Source: Maea johnstoni
Lineage: Eukaryota; Annelida; Polychaeta; Spionida; Magelonidae
Length of the DNA: 64,000 bases
Assembly: GCA_963942565.1 (NCBI GenBank)
Contig: OZ012695.1
Coordinates: forward strand, 12,339,160 to 12,403,159
Direction: 5' to 3'
The position numbers were made by a program, and so were the translations under genes. Positions 37,939 to 49,050 of this stretch are shown in pieces. Every line of letters starts with the position of its first letter. Position 1 is the stretch's first letter. The notes under the pieces are model-generated. The model saw only the letters and a list, made by a program, of their open reading frames with translations. It was not told the origin of the DNA and did no database searches.

Positions 37939-38649
37939 TTTTATTATACTGAACAACATACAAAACACAAAAGGGGAAAAATGACAAACACCAGAGATTT
38001 TGGATAAATACTCTTTTGTAAAAAATTTACAAATTACAATAACAGGGATGTCCAACTGTCGCATTGAGGCATCAGAGTGCAACAGAAGCCCCAAAACATA
38101 CAACAGGAGAAAATTTTCAGTTTGACTCAGAAAACTTTCTAAAAAACATGAACAAATGAGTCTAATCCATGTTTCGCTTCCTTTTTCAAATAAAATTTGT
38201 ATCAGAAAACGTTTAAACTTCATTTATTGATACCACCTCTTAATCAATCCAGAGAAAGTCCGATACAAGGTGATAGGAGGGGAAATGAAAGGAATGGAAA
38301 GTAGTATGAAGCTAGTGGCGCTGGGCGCAACACAGCGCAAAGGTTAGGGAGGTATGGCAGAGGAATGGATCCGTGCGCCAAAATATGTAGGCCGGCGCAC
38401 GGATCCATGTCTCAAGGGGAATGGATATAGATGTATTAGTTATATGAGGAATATGGGTAGTGAGGAAAAGCAAATTAGTGATCGTGTAAATATTTAAAGC
38501 TATGTTCACCTGGGAAAAAAAGGTCTGATTTGGAAAATATTTGTTACTGAAATACCATAAATGTGAGAATATGGGGAATTCAAAAACATTAATCAGAATT
38601 TGCCCCCCCCCCCCCTCCCCCAATATGATACTGACCACCTCTGGGTCAT

Positions 38650-39375
38650 GGACTATTATGATGTATTCAGTTCAAAAGCAATCTCTGTGTGTTTCTCATA
38701 ACTGGGAATTTGTCATCATGCTGCAAGTGTGATCTGCTACATAAAATTAAAGTTATTTCATAATCATACTTGTATGGTTATCAATTTGCCAACACCTGTA
38801 AAATATGATAGCCCACTCCTAAACTAATAAACTAATCTGACCCCTGGTGGCCAGGATTGGAACCGCATAAAATCTCCTGATTTTGGATGGTTGAATGTTA
38901 ACAGGTATGAATTATATAACTTGGTCAGAAATCTTCAGATTAGCTACTGATTTGCCAACTTTCAAAAATCATCCACAATTCCTCAAGAATAAATTCATTT
39001 TCTAGCCAAGAGCCAAGAATTTCATAATATGCTGAACATAGTAAGTATTTGATCTTGAAAGATCACACAATGTCTGGAAAGATCACACAATGTAAATGTT
39101 GTTGATGACGACATTTTCAGTTCCAAAGCTATCTGCGTGTTTTTCAAAACTGTGTGAATATTATCATGCAGCAATTGTGATCTGCTAAAATTAAAGTTAT
39201 CCTATTAACATATGTTTCCATGATTACCAACTCTAAAGGCCCGCTCCTTAAGCAAATGTACTAACCTGGCCCCTCCCAGAATTGGAACTAAACAAAATGA
39301 AACCAAAAGACGTCGCAGTAACCGCCTGATAAGTGATATATCCTGATTTTGGATTGTTGAATGCTGACGGGTATG
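38650..39375. repeat. Diverged direct duplication, unit about 450 bp
   Basis: The blocks TTCAGTTC-AAAGC-ATCT, TCATGC-GCAA-TGTGATCTGCTA, AAATTAAAGTTAT, ACC-GGCCCC-like, and CCTGATTTTGGAT-GTTGAATG appear in the same order at 38650-38905 and 39105-39375. About 20-30 percent divergence by eye. No gene. Confidence 0.7.
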
Positions 39376-40523
39376 CCAACGTACGTGCACAATATCAATT
39401 GAAGAATTCATAACACACACGTACCATGATTTAAGAACTTATGGCCAGTTTAGCGATATTCTCAGAATGAGGCATCTCCGTAGTTTAATAGTATGCCGTA
39501 GGTGTACGTCCTATACATATTTCGCTGTTTCGCAATGCGCGGAATTACAGTAAAGTTGTTCCCCTTTTTCGACATATTAGCTAAAAGTACACGGGCGCGA
39601 AAATATGCCAAAAATTTTCCCATATATAAGCTTCAGACAATGTTTCAATCGCACGCATGACTTGATTTTTTGGCCGCTCAGTTTCATCAATAAACTCGCT
39701 ATCATAAACCGTTATTGACGACGAATTTGTAATCGTCGATTCTCCCTATTACCTAGTAATATCCCATCTGGGCGAATGGGAGAATGCTGAACCTATTAAG
39801 CCCTACGGGCAGTGACGTGCTTGGGCACTTCGAATCCCGACTCGGTCTAGGTACTAATTTATTAGCAAGACACTGAACCTTATTTGTTTGTTTGTACTTT
39901 TACTGTCTTTATTAGTTCGAGCAACTCTAACTGTGGTACCGGCCTTTGTTTAGTGTATGCTGTCTATTGGCCTCATCACAGTTAGACTCTAACTTAGAGA
40001 TATGAGCATTGATAAAATAGCATCTGCGCCAAGAAAACTGGGCGCTCATATTTATAACTTGAAACACTCCCCAAAACCAGTCACGTTCGTACCATACCTT
40101 ATTTGTTTGTATAATTCTATCTTTATTTGATAAAAATCTGTGAAGGACAACAGCCTGTCACTAAGTATTGAGTAAATCATGATGATTAATCCATGGCCCT
40201 TGACCAATCAGAATCATCACGTGAGGTATAATAAACTATAATGTTTTCTACAAGGGGTGAAAACTTAAAACCTTATTATGGCATCACACCATGTGGGGGA
40301 AACAACGCCACCCACTCTCACACCCTAAAAATTAAGACATTGAATCTACCATATGTATCTTATCATTTTTACCATAAATATTCTTGTCCGGCAACCAGTG
40401 GTCAGATGCTATCTTGTTAAATATTGAGTTCATCTAGAAACATATCAGTAAGGTAATCTTGTCTACAGCTAAGAGATTAGTCTAATATTGAGTGATCAGC
40501 ACCAATTTTAGACCTATTCCTAG

Positions 40524-41050
40524 TATGACAGCATCACCACTCCAATGGTGCTGCTGTGGGGGTTCGAAATTCACAAGAGTCACGACAGATGCTATAGGTA
40601 TAGTTTATTCTTGTCTAGTATCCAATGTCACATACATATCTATAGGTTTGGTGCTGTCATGCACTTTATTCCTAATAGATACCTTCATATCTAAGGTTCT
40701 GGTGCTGTCATGCACTGTATACCTTATAAACACCGTGAAAACTGCAATAACAAACAAACATTCTATAGTTATACAGTCTAATTCTATCAGATATCAACAA
40801 AACAAGTAAATTCCATAATTCCAGCATTAAAAGTCATTTTAGATAACATACCTCTTTGCTGCTTTCTACTCCCGTCCACATCTTATGCCTGCCACACCCT
40901 ATCTGCCGTAACTAGCGTGGGTTCGGCCCAAGCATGTTTATCTTAAGTCATAAAAACTGAGGGTATCACTCGGCGGGCAGGCTGTGGAGACCATTAACAC
41001 TTGGCATACCAAAAGGACCAAAACAAAATGAATACTTAGCATTCATTACA
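40524..41050 (-). repeat. 3' LTR of the BEL/Pao element
   Basis: Read on the minus strand it starts TGTAATGAATGC and ends GATGCTGTCATA. It is preceded inside by a purine-rich stretch (AGGGAGCCA). Short antisense open frames in it are not genes. Confidence 0.95.
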
Positions 41051-41379
41051 TGGCTCCCTAAATTAGTGATATCTAATTTCCATTTAAAATACCATTAACA
41101 TATAATCGAATGATTTGAAGTCCATGTTTCTTTAAACTGATTTGCATAACTATTACACTTTTAAGTTTATAACCAATGCCATTCTTGTGTGTCATCATAT
41201 GGATAATTCACCAACATTTTCAATAAAACAGTAAGGAACATACTCATTCATTGTAATGATTATATATACTACTGCTTCTAAGCATCTTGCATTATCTCTA
41301 AACATTACTTCTACTTATACAGTGTACCAGGTCAGATGTTTGATCTGGTGGTCAGTTAAGGCTCCTTGTCGGGGAATAC

Positions 41380-44300
41380 CTAGTCTCTCATTTCTTCAAC
41401 TAGCACAACCAACTTCTGAATTGGGCGATCCAGAAATGTTTGTGGTCTGATTGGCCTGCCCTTGCTATCCAGGGAGGGATTAGCAATTGCTAGTTTGACC
41501 TTGCGGACATGACCATCCTTGCTAAGGTACACTTGGTCAACACGCCCTAACAGCCACTGGTTGCGAGGTAGGTTGTCATCCTTGAGAATCACTATGTCTC
41601 CTTTGTTGACCTCGCGACGTGGCTTATTCCACTTAGAACGAATCTGAAGATTGCTCAGATATTCTGTTTTCCATCTTGTCCAGAATTCATTGGCGAGATG
41701 TTGAACTCTGCGCCATTGTTTTCGACCATACAGGTCTGTCTCTTGAAATCTTCCAGGTGGTGGAAGAATGACCTTTGACTTCATTGTCAAAAGGTGATTT
41801 GGTGTCAGTGGTGCTAAAGATGTCGGATCATTGAGGTTATCCACAGTCAATGGTCGACTATTCACAATAGCAGCTGCTTCACACATGAGTGTACGCAGCG
41901 ATTCATCATTTAGTTGAGAGCCTGCTTGATCCATTAGGGATGCAAGTATATTTCTCACTGTCCGAATCTGGCGTTCCCAAACACCACCCATGTGGCTTGC
42001 CGAGGGAACGTTCATTCTAAATTCAAAATAGTCACAGTCTTCTTCAATGAGGAACTGTCTGACTCGGGAGTGATCCATCTTTTCTAGAGCTTCTTTCAGC
42101 TCTCTGGATGCACCCACAAAGTTTGTGCCTTGATCAGATCTCAACTGTCTCATTGGTCCTCTGACTGCAATAAAACGACGCAGTGCGTTGATGAACGAAT
42201 CTGTTTCCAAAGAATTTGCAGTCTCAATGTGCACAGCTCTAGAATTCATGCACGTGAAAAGAGCACCATATCTTTTCAGTTCCTTGCGGCCTTCCTTTAT
42301 GTACCATGGCCCAAAGTAGTCCACTGCACAATATGTGAAGGGAGGCGCAGGATCTAGTCTGTCTGAAGGCAGGTCTGACATCTTCTGCTGTTGTACTGGA
42401 CCTCTCAATCGTCTACATTTGACACAGGAGTAGATGCAGTTGGACACTGCTCCACTGCATCCTATGATCCAGTAACCATTTGATCTAATTTCATTAATGG
42501 TCATTCCACGTCCACCATGCTGTGTTGTCTCATGGCAATGGCGGATGATCAGGTCAGTCACATGATGTTTTCTAGGAAGAATGACTGGATGTTTGATGTC
42601 AGATGAGTAGGAGGCATTTCTGATGCGTCCACCTACTCTGATGATACCTTCATCATCAAGAAAGGGGTCCAATCTATATAGCTGGCTCGTTCCTTTCATG
42701 GTTGTGTTGCGAGCCCTGGCTGCCTTTCTATCCAAATTGCTATCATTCACTTTCAGATCTTTAAGGATCTTTATCTCTTCTTCAAAGGCTTCTTGCTGTG
42801 TGAGCCTTATAATCTCAAGTTCTGCAGTACGAAGGTCTTTGACCTGTACTGGTTCATAGAGTTGTCCTTTATTTCGCAGCACCATTTGGTTGGCACCATG
42901 AATCTTATTGAGAATCTTTGCTTTGAGCTTCAAGCATGCTGCTATTGCTCGTTTGGCTCGAAACCAACTTGAGAAGTGCTGAAGTCTTGTCAGATCAAAT
43001 TGGTTTCTGTTCTCTTCTGTTTGAGTGGTAAATACTTTCACCTTCTTGACTTCTGGGTCAGTGTGTGATATTACCCTTTCAGGTGCTTGCTCTGTAGGAT
43101 TGGGTATCTCATTCTCCCAGAGGAAGTTGGGTCCTTTGAGCCACTTAGACTCACTGACTAGTTCGTCAGCACTCAATCCTCGAGAAGCTTCATCAGCTGG
43201 GTTTTCATGTGTTCTAACATGTCTCCATTGTGTTGGACTTGTGTGGTCCCGAATCTGCTGCACTCTGTTTGCAACAAAAACATGGAATCTCTTTGAATCA
43301 TTGGCAATATAGCCAAGAACAACATTACTGTCTGTCCAGAAAACTTCATGGTCAATTCTATGTTCTAGTTGTTCTTTCAAGAGATTACTGATCTTCACTG
43401 ATAGCAGGGCAGCTGTTAATTCCAGTCTTGGAATTGTCACTGTTTTCAAGGGAGTGACTCTAGCCTTTCCCATGACTAGTGAACAGTGCACCTGTTGTTG
43501 TTCATCGACTAGGCGTAGATAGGAACATTGTCCATATCCCACTGTGCTTGCATCAGAAAAATGATGAAGTTCCGCCTGTACTATCTTTCCAAAGTTTGCT
43601 GGCTTAAAGCATCTTTGGATTTTCAGATCTTCTAATCTAATGAGTTCATTTCTCCATTTCTCCCAACGGGGTCTCAGTTCTTCAGGTAGAGGGCTATCCC
43701 AATCTGTTTGGCCTCTACACATCTCCTGTAGGATCTGTTTTCCTACAATCACAACAGGGGCTATGAATCCCAAGGGATCATAGACTGAGCTCACTGTTGA
43801 CAAGATTCCACGTCTGGTTAGAGGTTGATCTTTAATGGTGATTCTGAATTGAAAAGAATCTGATTCTACACACCATTGTACTCCAAGAGCTCTTTCAACA
43901 GGAAGTGAGTCTTGAAGAAAGTTGAGGTCTTTCAAACCCTTCGCTCGGTCTTCGGGTGCTATCATTTCCATTACCTTCTTGGAATTGGAAACAATCTTGT
44001 GCAATCTCAGTCCTCTCTTGGCACAGAGATTCTGGCTCTTGGTAATCACATCTATAGCCTCTGTGTCAGTTGGAACTGACTTTAGGCCATCATCCACATA
44101 GAAATCATTTCTTATGAAGTTGGCTGGTTCTGAGCCAAACTCCTCTTCATAGTCATTAGCTGCTTGCTTTAAGCAGTAATTTGCACAGCCAGGAGAAGAG
44201 GCTGCTCCAAACAGATGTACATTCATTCTGTACTCTGTCACATCATTGTCTTCATAGCTTCCATTTTCCCACCATAAGAATCGTAGGAAGTCTCTATGCT

Positions 44301-45288
44301 CCACGTTCACCTTGAACTGGAAGAACATTTGTTCTATGTCACACATGAAAGCTACTGGCTCCTTCCTGAAGCGGCATAACACACCAACTAGTGCATTGGT
44401 GAGATCCGGTCCACGGAGCAGATGATCATTGAGTGATTCACCCTTATACTGGGCACTACAGTCAAAGACCACTCGAATCTTGTTAGGTTTCTTTGGGTGG
44501 TACACACCATGATGAGGTATGAAATACACTGCACCATCATCTCTGTCAAGTTCTTCAACAGGTACCTTTTCGGCAAACCCATTGTGTATCACTTCCTTCA
44601 TGAAAGCAACATAATCTCTTTCATAATTGGTGTCATTCCTAAGGCGTTTTCTCAGTTGCCTTAAGCGATGCATAGCCATAACCTTGTTGTTGGGAAGCTT
44701 TGGCTGATCTTCCTTAAACGGCAATGGCAATTCATAATGATCATCTTCCGTCACATGAATACCATCTTTGACCTTTCTCAGGAATTTCAAATCATCCTGG
44801 GAAAAGTCATCATTTCCAGACTTTCTTTCATGAAAATCCAGTTCCATCATTTTCATAGCCTCAATAGGCGTGAATACTTCTTTAACTGAAGTTTTCAGAG
44901 ACATCTGAACTTGTGTAGGAAAGTTGTCAAGTTCCCTACGACCTTCTTCTGGCAAGGTTGACTCATGTGGTACATTATATGTAAGAAGAAGGTGAGATCG
45001 TCCAATTGGGTCACATTCATCGACCTGAATTTGATCAGGGTCAATTATCCCAACGATTCCCCAACCAAGATCTGTTCGTTCTGCATAAGGACCATTGTCC
45101 TCTGGAGGAATAACTTCCCGAGGTACCAGTGCTTGGGGACAGTTATATCCGATCAGGAGGCCAACATCGCAATCAGCTATTGGCATCAGTTTATCTGCGA
45201 TCTTCTCCAGGTGGGGCCACTGCAAAGCCATTTGCTTTGTAGGGATATGTTCACGATTCACTGGAATTATATTCCTAGAGTAAGTCAC
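41380..45288 (-). CDS. BEL/Pao pol region: reverse transcriptase, RNase H, integrase
   Basis: A long open frame of about 1,300 codons. Order: retropepsin-associated segment, reverse transcriptase (FMCDIEQMFFQFKV, then the YVDD catalytic box in NDFYVDDGLKS), RNase H-like part (HHFSDASTVGYGQCS), integrase zinc finger (H-x-H then C-x-x-C near VKCRRLRG), integrase core (CAVDYFGPW, LRSDQGTNFVG, and MGGVWERQIRTV) and the basic C-terminal domain common in BEL pol. It belongs to a fossil or recently active transposable element, not a host gene. Confidence 0.95.
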   Translation of the reverse strand: MTYSRNIIPVNREHIPTKQMALQWPHLEKIADKLMPIADCDVGLLIGYNCPQALVPREVIPPEDNGPYAERTDLGWGIVGIIDPDQIQVDECDPIGRSHLLLTYNVPHESTLPEEGRRELDNFPTQVQMSLKTSVKEVFTPIEAMKMMELDFHERKSGNDDFSQDDLKFLRKVKDGIHVTEDDHYELPLPFKEDQPKLPNNKVMAMHRLRQLRKRLRNDTNYERDYVAFMKEVIHNGFAEKVPVEELDRDDGAVYFIPHHGVYHPKKPNKIRVVFDCSAQYKGESLNDHLLRGPDLTNALVGVLCRFRKEPVAFMCDIEQMFFQFKVNVEHRDFLRFLWWENGSYEDNDVTEYRMNVHLFGAASSPGCANYCLKQAANDYEEEFGSEPANFIRNDFYVDDGLKSVPTDTEAIDVITKSQNLCAKRGLRLHKIVSNSKKVMEMIAPEDRAKGLKDLNFLQDSLPVERALGVQWCVESDSFQFRITIKDQPLTRRGILSTVSSVYDPLGFIAPVVIVGKQILQEMCRGQTDWDSPLPEELRPRWEKWRNELIRLEDLKIQRCFKPANFGKIVQAELHHFSDASTVGYGQCSYLRLVDEQQQVHCSLVMGKARVTPLKTVTIPRLELTAALLSVKISNLLKEQLEHRIDHEVFWTDSNVVLGYIANDSKRFHVFVANRVQQIRDHTSPTQWRHVRTHENPADEASRGLSADELVSESKWLKGPNFLWENEIPNPTEQAPERVISHTDPEVKKVKVFTTQTEENRNQFDLTRLQHFSSWFRAKRAIAACLKLKAKILNKIHGANQMVLRNKGQLYEPVQVKDLRTAELEIIRLTQQEAFEEEIKILKDLKVNDSNLDRKAARARNTTMKGTSQLYRLDPFLDDEGIIRVGGRIRNASYSSDIKHPVILPRKHHVTDLIIRHCHETTQHGGRGMTINEIRSNGYWIIGCSGAVSNCIYSCVKCRRLRGPVQQQKMSDLPSDRLDPAPPFTYCAVDYFGPWYIKEGRKELKRYGALFTCMNSRAVHIETANSLETDSFINALRRFIAVRGPMRQLRSDQGTNFVGASRELKEALEKMDHSRVRQFLIEEDCDYFEFRMNVPSASHMGGVWERQIRTVRNILASLMDQAGSQLNDESLRTLMCEAAAIVNSRPLTVDNLNDPTSLAPLTPNHLLTMKSKVILPPPGRFQETDLYGRKQWRRVQHLANEFWTRWKTEYLSNLQIRSKWNKPRREVNKGDIVILKDDNLPRNQWLLGRVDQVYLSKDGHVRKVKLAIANPSLDSKGRPIRPQTFLDRPIQKLVVLVEEMRD

Positions 45289-47642
45289 TGTGGTGGCATT
45301 CTTTTCACACTGTCATGAGCTCTAATCATGAGCCCATTTACCTTTCTGCTTTCAATAAGCATATCTTCTGCTAGCATTGTTGATAGCCGAAGTTTGGTTT
45401 CTTGTCCCTGAACTTGAAGTTCATCACAAGTCTCTTCTAGGATGAATGTAGCATCAGACTGTGTATCAAGCAGTGCATACACAAGAATTTCTTTGTCAGG
45501 TTTTTCCTGATGAGATACCCATACGGGCACTACCATGGAACTTTTGCCTACATTCTTCCTTTCATCAAGTTTCTTTATCTTTGTTCTATGACTGACTGCC
45601 TTGAGTTCAGTCTCATTCTCATTGCTTCCAGTGCCTTCCAGGACTGTTTTTGTATTTAAAGCCTGAGTCTTCTTGTGGTAAGAATCTTGGGTTCCTCTAT
45701 GTAGAGAGGTTGGATGTTTCCCATTGCATGTTTTGCATTTCATCCTATCTGGGCAGAGGCTAGATATATGGCCATGTTCCAGACAGCCAAAACAAAGACC
45801 CCTTTGCATGACAATATCTTTCTTTTCATCCCATGTTTTTGAGAGGAAGGCTTTGCAAAAATCAATTTCATGGCCTTTCCTACAAAATGCGCATCGTTTG
45901 GATTTTTCATCCTTATTTTGCTCAGATTTTGCTTCTGAGCTTTCAGTAGCTAGGGATCTAGCTGCCACTGGGCCTGAATTACCCTTGTAGGCAGATTTTC
46001 TGCTACTTTCACCTTGCTTATCACTAGATTTCAGTGCTTGGAGTGAAGTAACAGGGTGGCAAGCAATATTAGCTTCCTTCACCAAGTATCTAGTGAATTC
46101 TTTGAAAGGAGGATATCCCTTTTTCCTCTCTTCCCAGTCTGCTACAATTCTTCCCCAGCTGGTTACTAAGTATGTTGGTAGCTTCTGAAGTAACCTTCTA
46201 TTTTCGATGCTATCATCTAAAATGCTCAGGTGACCAGTGGTAGCCATCGCTTTCTCACATTGTCTCAAATAGTCTGTAAACTTCCTTAGGGCTAAGCCAT
46301 CCCTTGGATTTATATTAGGCCAATCCCGAAGTTTATTTCTAAAGGCAGTTGCAACCACAAATGAACCACCATATCTCTCTTCTAGAAGCAGTCTTGCTTC
46401 ATCATAGGCATCATCTGTACTAAGCAGAAAATAACCTTCAATAGCTTCTCTGGCACTACCTCCTAAATACTTCTTGAGGTAGTGTATCCTTTCATTCGGC
46501 GGTATCCCTCTCTGATCAATGAGGGTATCAAAGGAGCTCTTCCATGCAGGGTAGCTTATGGGATCGCCACTGAAAACTGATGGTTCAGGGGGAGGAAGGC
46601 GACTTAAGCTAATTTGTTCTGCAAATGACCTTGTAAGATCAAATATCTGTTGCTGAGAAACATTCTCAGTCTGGTTTCTATCAGGGAATGTAGCTCCTAA
46701 TGGCTGGTTACCATTATTCTGAGCACCAAGCCTGTTATCAGGTGTGATCGGAGAATATATCCAAGTACTCTGGGGTTGATGTCTAGGTACATATGAACCT
46801 ACTAGAGGGTTCAGTGGAGTAACTGACACATTTCCTGATGCTGAGGTGGGAACAGGGGGTGCTATCAATGTAGGAGGTTGCGCTCCTACCTGTATCTTAG
46901 TTTCCCTTTGAGGGCTTCTATCTGTATGACGCATGTTTTGTGATTCCACATAATTTGCGACATAATCATTCATTCCATCCTCTTGAGATGGTATCATGTT
47001 AAGGTCAAGATGACCTCTTTCCTCCTTATCAATTCTTTCTATCTCTCGGAGTCTTGCCTGAGCAATCTCCAAATCTCTTTGGACTTGTACCCTTTTAAAT
47101 TGGGCCTCAGGTTCAATATATTTCAATTTCACCTCCATTGCAGCTACATCAGCTGCAACTTCTTTTCTGGAGATGTTAGACCTATCAGACTGGCGACTTC
47201 TGCCAGATCTTGATGATAAGATTGATCCTACCTCACTTTTTTCTATCTCAATTTCTTTCATTCTATCAGAAAATTTCTTCATTATCTGATAGTTTTCCAA
47301 TTCAATCTTTTCAAAACTTGCATACTCTGTATTCTCTTGGTCAGCTGAATCTAAAAGTTTTCTCAGCTGGTCATACAGGCTAAATACCTCATTCATCTCA
47401 CCTTCTAAGGCATCTCGGTGCCCCTTTAAGAGTGAGGAGTCATGGCTGTCAATAAGCAGGCCTTCAATTTTTCCTGCATGACGTCGCCATGCTGAAATGG
47501 CTACTCTAAAGTTTGACCTAGTTCGATCAAGTTGCCATTTCAAGCCCTTCTCTGTGGGCTTCCTATCTCTAGCAGTTAAAACATCTTCATCTACCAACTG
47601 CTCATTCATCTGATCACCCTGCACACTGCTTGTAGAAGACAT
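45285..47642 (-). CDS. BEL/Pao gag region with zinc knuckles and retropepsin start
   Basis: A 785-codon frame. It has an N-terminal coiled-coil-rich part, a gag-like domain of the DUF1759 type (VFSGDPISYPAWKSSFDTLI, then ERYGGSFVVATAFR), CCHC-like zinc knuckles (CAFCRKGHEIDFC, CFGCLEHGHISSLC, CKTCNGKHPTSLH) and a retropepsin-like region with LLDTQSDATFI. The following pol frame abuts it. Confidence 0.93.
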   Translation of the reverse strand: MSSTSSVQGDQMNEQLVDEDVLTARDRKPTEKGLKWQLDRTRSNFRVAISAWRRHAGKIEGLLIDSHDSSLLKGHRDALEGEMNEVFSLYDQLRKLLDSADQENTEYASFEKIELENYQIMKKFSDRMKEIEIEKSEVGSILSSRSGRSRQSDRSNISRKEVAADVAAMEVKLKYIEPEAQFKRVQVQRDLEIAQARLREIERIDKEERGHLDLNMIPSQEDGMNDYVANYVESQNMRHTDRSPQRETKIQVGAQPPTLIAPPVPTSASGNVSVTPLNPLVGSYVPRHQPQSTWIYSPITPDNRLGAQNNGNQPLGATFPDRNQTENVSQQQIFDLTRSFAEQISLSRLPPPEPSVFSGDPISYPAWKSSFDTLIDQRGIPPNERIHYLKKYLGGSAREAIEGYFLLSTDDAYDEARLLLEERYGGSFVVATAFRNKLRDWPNINPRDGLALRKFTDYLRQCEKAMATTGHLSILDDSIENRRLLQKLPTYLVTSWGRIVADWEERKKGYPPFKEFTRYLVKEANIACHPVTSLQALKSSDKQGESSRKSAYKGNSGPVAARSLATESSEAKSEQNKDEKSKRCAFCRKGHEIDFCKAFLSKTWDEKKDIVMQRGLCFGCLEHGHISSLCPDRMKCKTCNGKHPTSLHRGTQDSYHKKTQALNTKTVLEGTGSNENETELKAVSHRTKIKKLDERKNVGKSSMVVPVWVSHQEKPDKEILVYALLDTQSDATFILEETCDELQVQGQETKLRLSTMLAEDMLIESRKVNGLMIRAHDSVKRMPPQ

Positions 47643-48518
47643 AATTTTGATTTAAATAGTTTAATTCAAATGAGTATGTTCCATTAATCTGTGTTCATTA
47701 ATAAACCCTATTGTTACATAAGCATATGCTAAATGATACAATGCATCAAGTTATCTAAGAATCAATCAATTTGTTTTACAATAAGAAAAACAATAGCAAT
47801 CAATACAAAATAGTACCTATGTCTGATATATCTTCAGTACTACATGCAGGCTTGAAAGAGTTAAACTGTAAACTTCAAAAACCTTGTCAAAGTACAAAAA
47901 ACAAATTTCTTACAGACCTTAGAACATCCAGATAGAATAACAATGTAATCCTTAATAATCCAATGTTTTAAAACATAAATGTTCCTTGACACATAAGTGT
48001 TAGTCCAAGTTCAATAGTTCCGTAGGGGGTTACACTGTTGTTATCCTGTTGCCATGAATTGTCACTAGGTGTAGGAGGCACACTGTTATTGTCTTGTTGC
48101 TAAGGTCCGTCGCTAGGCACTGGCTAGCACAGCGGCTGCTGTCACAGCCGCTTCTGGTCCTGGGGTCAAGGTGCAGGTTTAATTGCCGCGCTGACCTCTG
48201 GTGCTCCTACTGATAGAGCGTTTGGTAATCTGGGTCGCGTCACTAGCAGCATGTAGATACCAGTATCTAAGTCCATTCAGTCTGTGTATAATCCAAATGA
48301 TCTATGTCCATATGAGATAGGGTGTAGCATAGTTCATATCTTGTATATATCCAGTTTTTTTCACTTGGAGAATGTAGTCCAAGAATTCTCACTCTAGGTG
48401 TTCCAATCAGAGTTTCTTGAGGATTAAAGTCTTAGTTTTCACTCTGGTATCAAAGACTTTTTCACTCTTTGTATCCCAAGAGGGTTTCACTCAGGGATTA
48501 AAGTCTAAGAGTTTTCAC

Positions 48519-49045
48519 TATGACAGCATCACCACTCCAATGGTGCTGCTGTGGGGGTTCGAAATTCACAAGAGTCACGACAGATGCTATAGGTATAGTT
48601 TATTCTTGTCTAGTATCCAATGTCACATACATATCTATAGGTTTGGTGCTGTCATGCACTTTATTCCTAATAGATACCTTCATATCTAAGGTTCTGGTGC
48701 TGTCATGCACTGTATACCTTATAAACACCGTGAAAACTGCAATAACAAACAAACATTCTATAGTTATACAGTCTAATTCTATCAGATATCAACAAAACAA
48801 GTAAATTCCATAATTCCAGCATTAAAAGTCATTTTAGATAACATACCTCTTTGCTGCTTTCTACTCCCGTCCACATCTTATGCCTGCCACACCCTATCTG
48901 CCGTAACTAGCGTGGGTTCGGCCCAAGCATGTTTATCTTAAGTCATAAAAACTGAGGGTATCACTCGGCGGGCAGGCTGTGGAGACCATTAACACTTGGC
49001 ATACCAAAAGGACCAAAACAAAATGAATACTTAGCATTCATTACA
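48519..49045 (-). repeat. 5' LTR of the BEL/Pao element
   Basis: Same length and, as far as I can compare, same sequence as the other LTR. The leader next to it (about 48350-48518) contains short direct repeats of GGATTAAAGTCT and TTTTCACTCT. Confidence 0.95.
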
Positions 49046-49050
49046 CCTAG

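Larger units (their letters stand above)
40524..49045 (-). mobile_element. BEL/Pao LTR retrotransposon, looks whole or nearly so
   Basis: The 8.5-kb element is read on the minus strand. Two 527-bp LTRs (40524-41050 and 48519-49045) look identical where compared, and CCTAG flanks the outside on both sides (40519-40523 and 49046-49050). Two long open frames hold gag and protease, then reverse transcriptase, RNase H, integrase and the C-terminal domain usual in the family. Identical LTRs imply a very recent insertion. There is no envelope gene. It sits upstream of the ASB gene, in the same orientation. Confidence 0.95.

Noticed and set aside
40492-40809. 105-codon plus-strand frame, repeated at 48520-48804
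   Set aside because: It lies in the two LTRs of the BEL/Pao element; its duplication is due to the LTRs, not to a gene pair.
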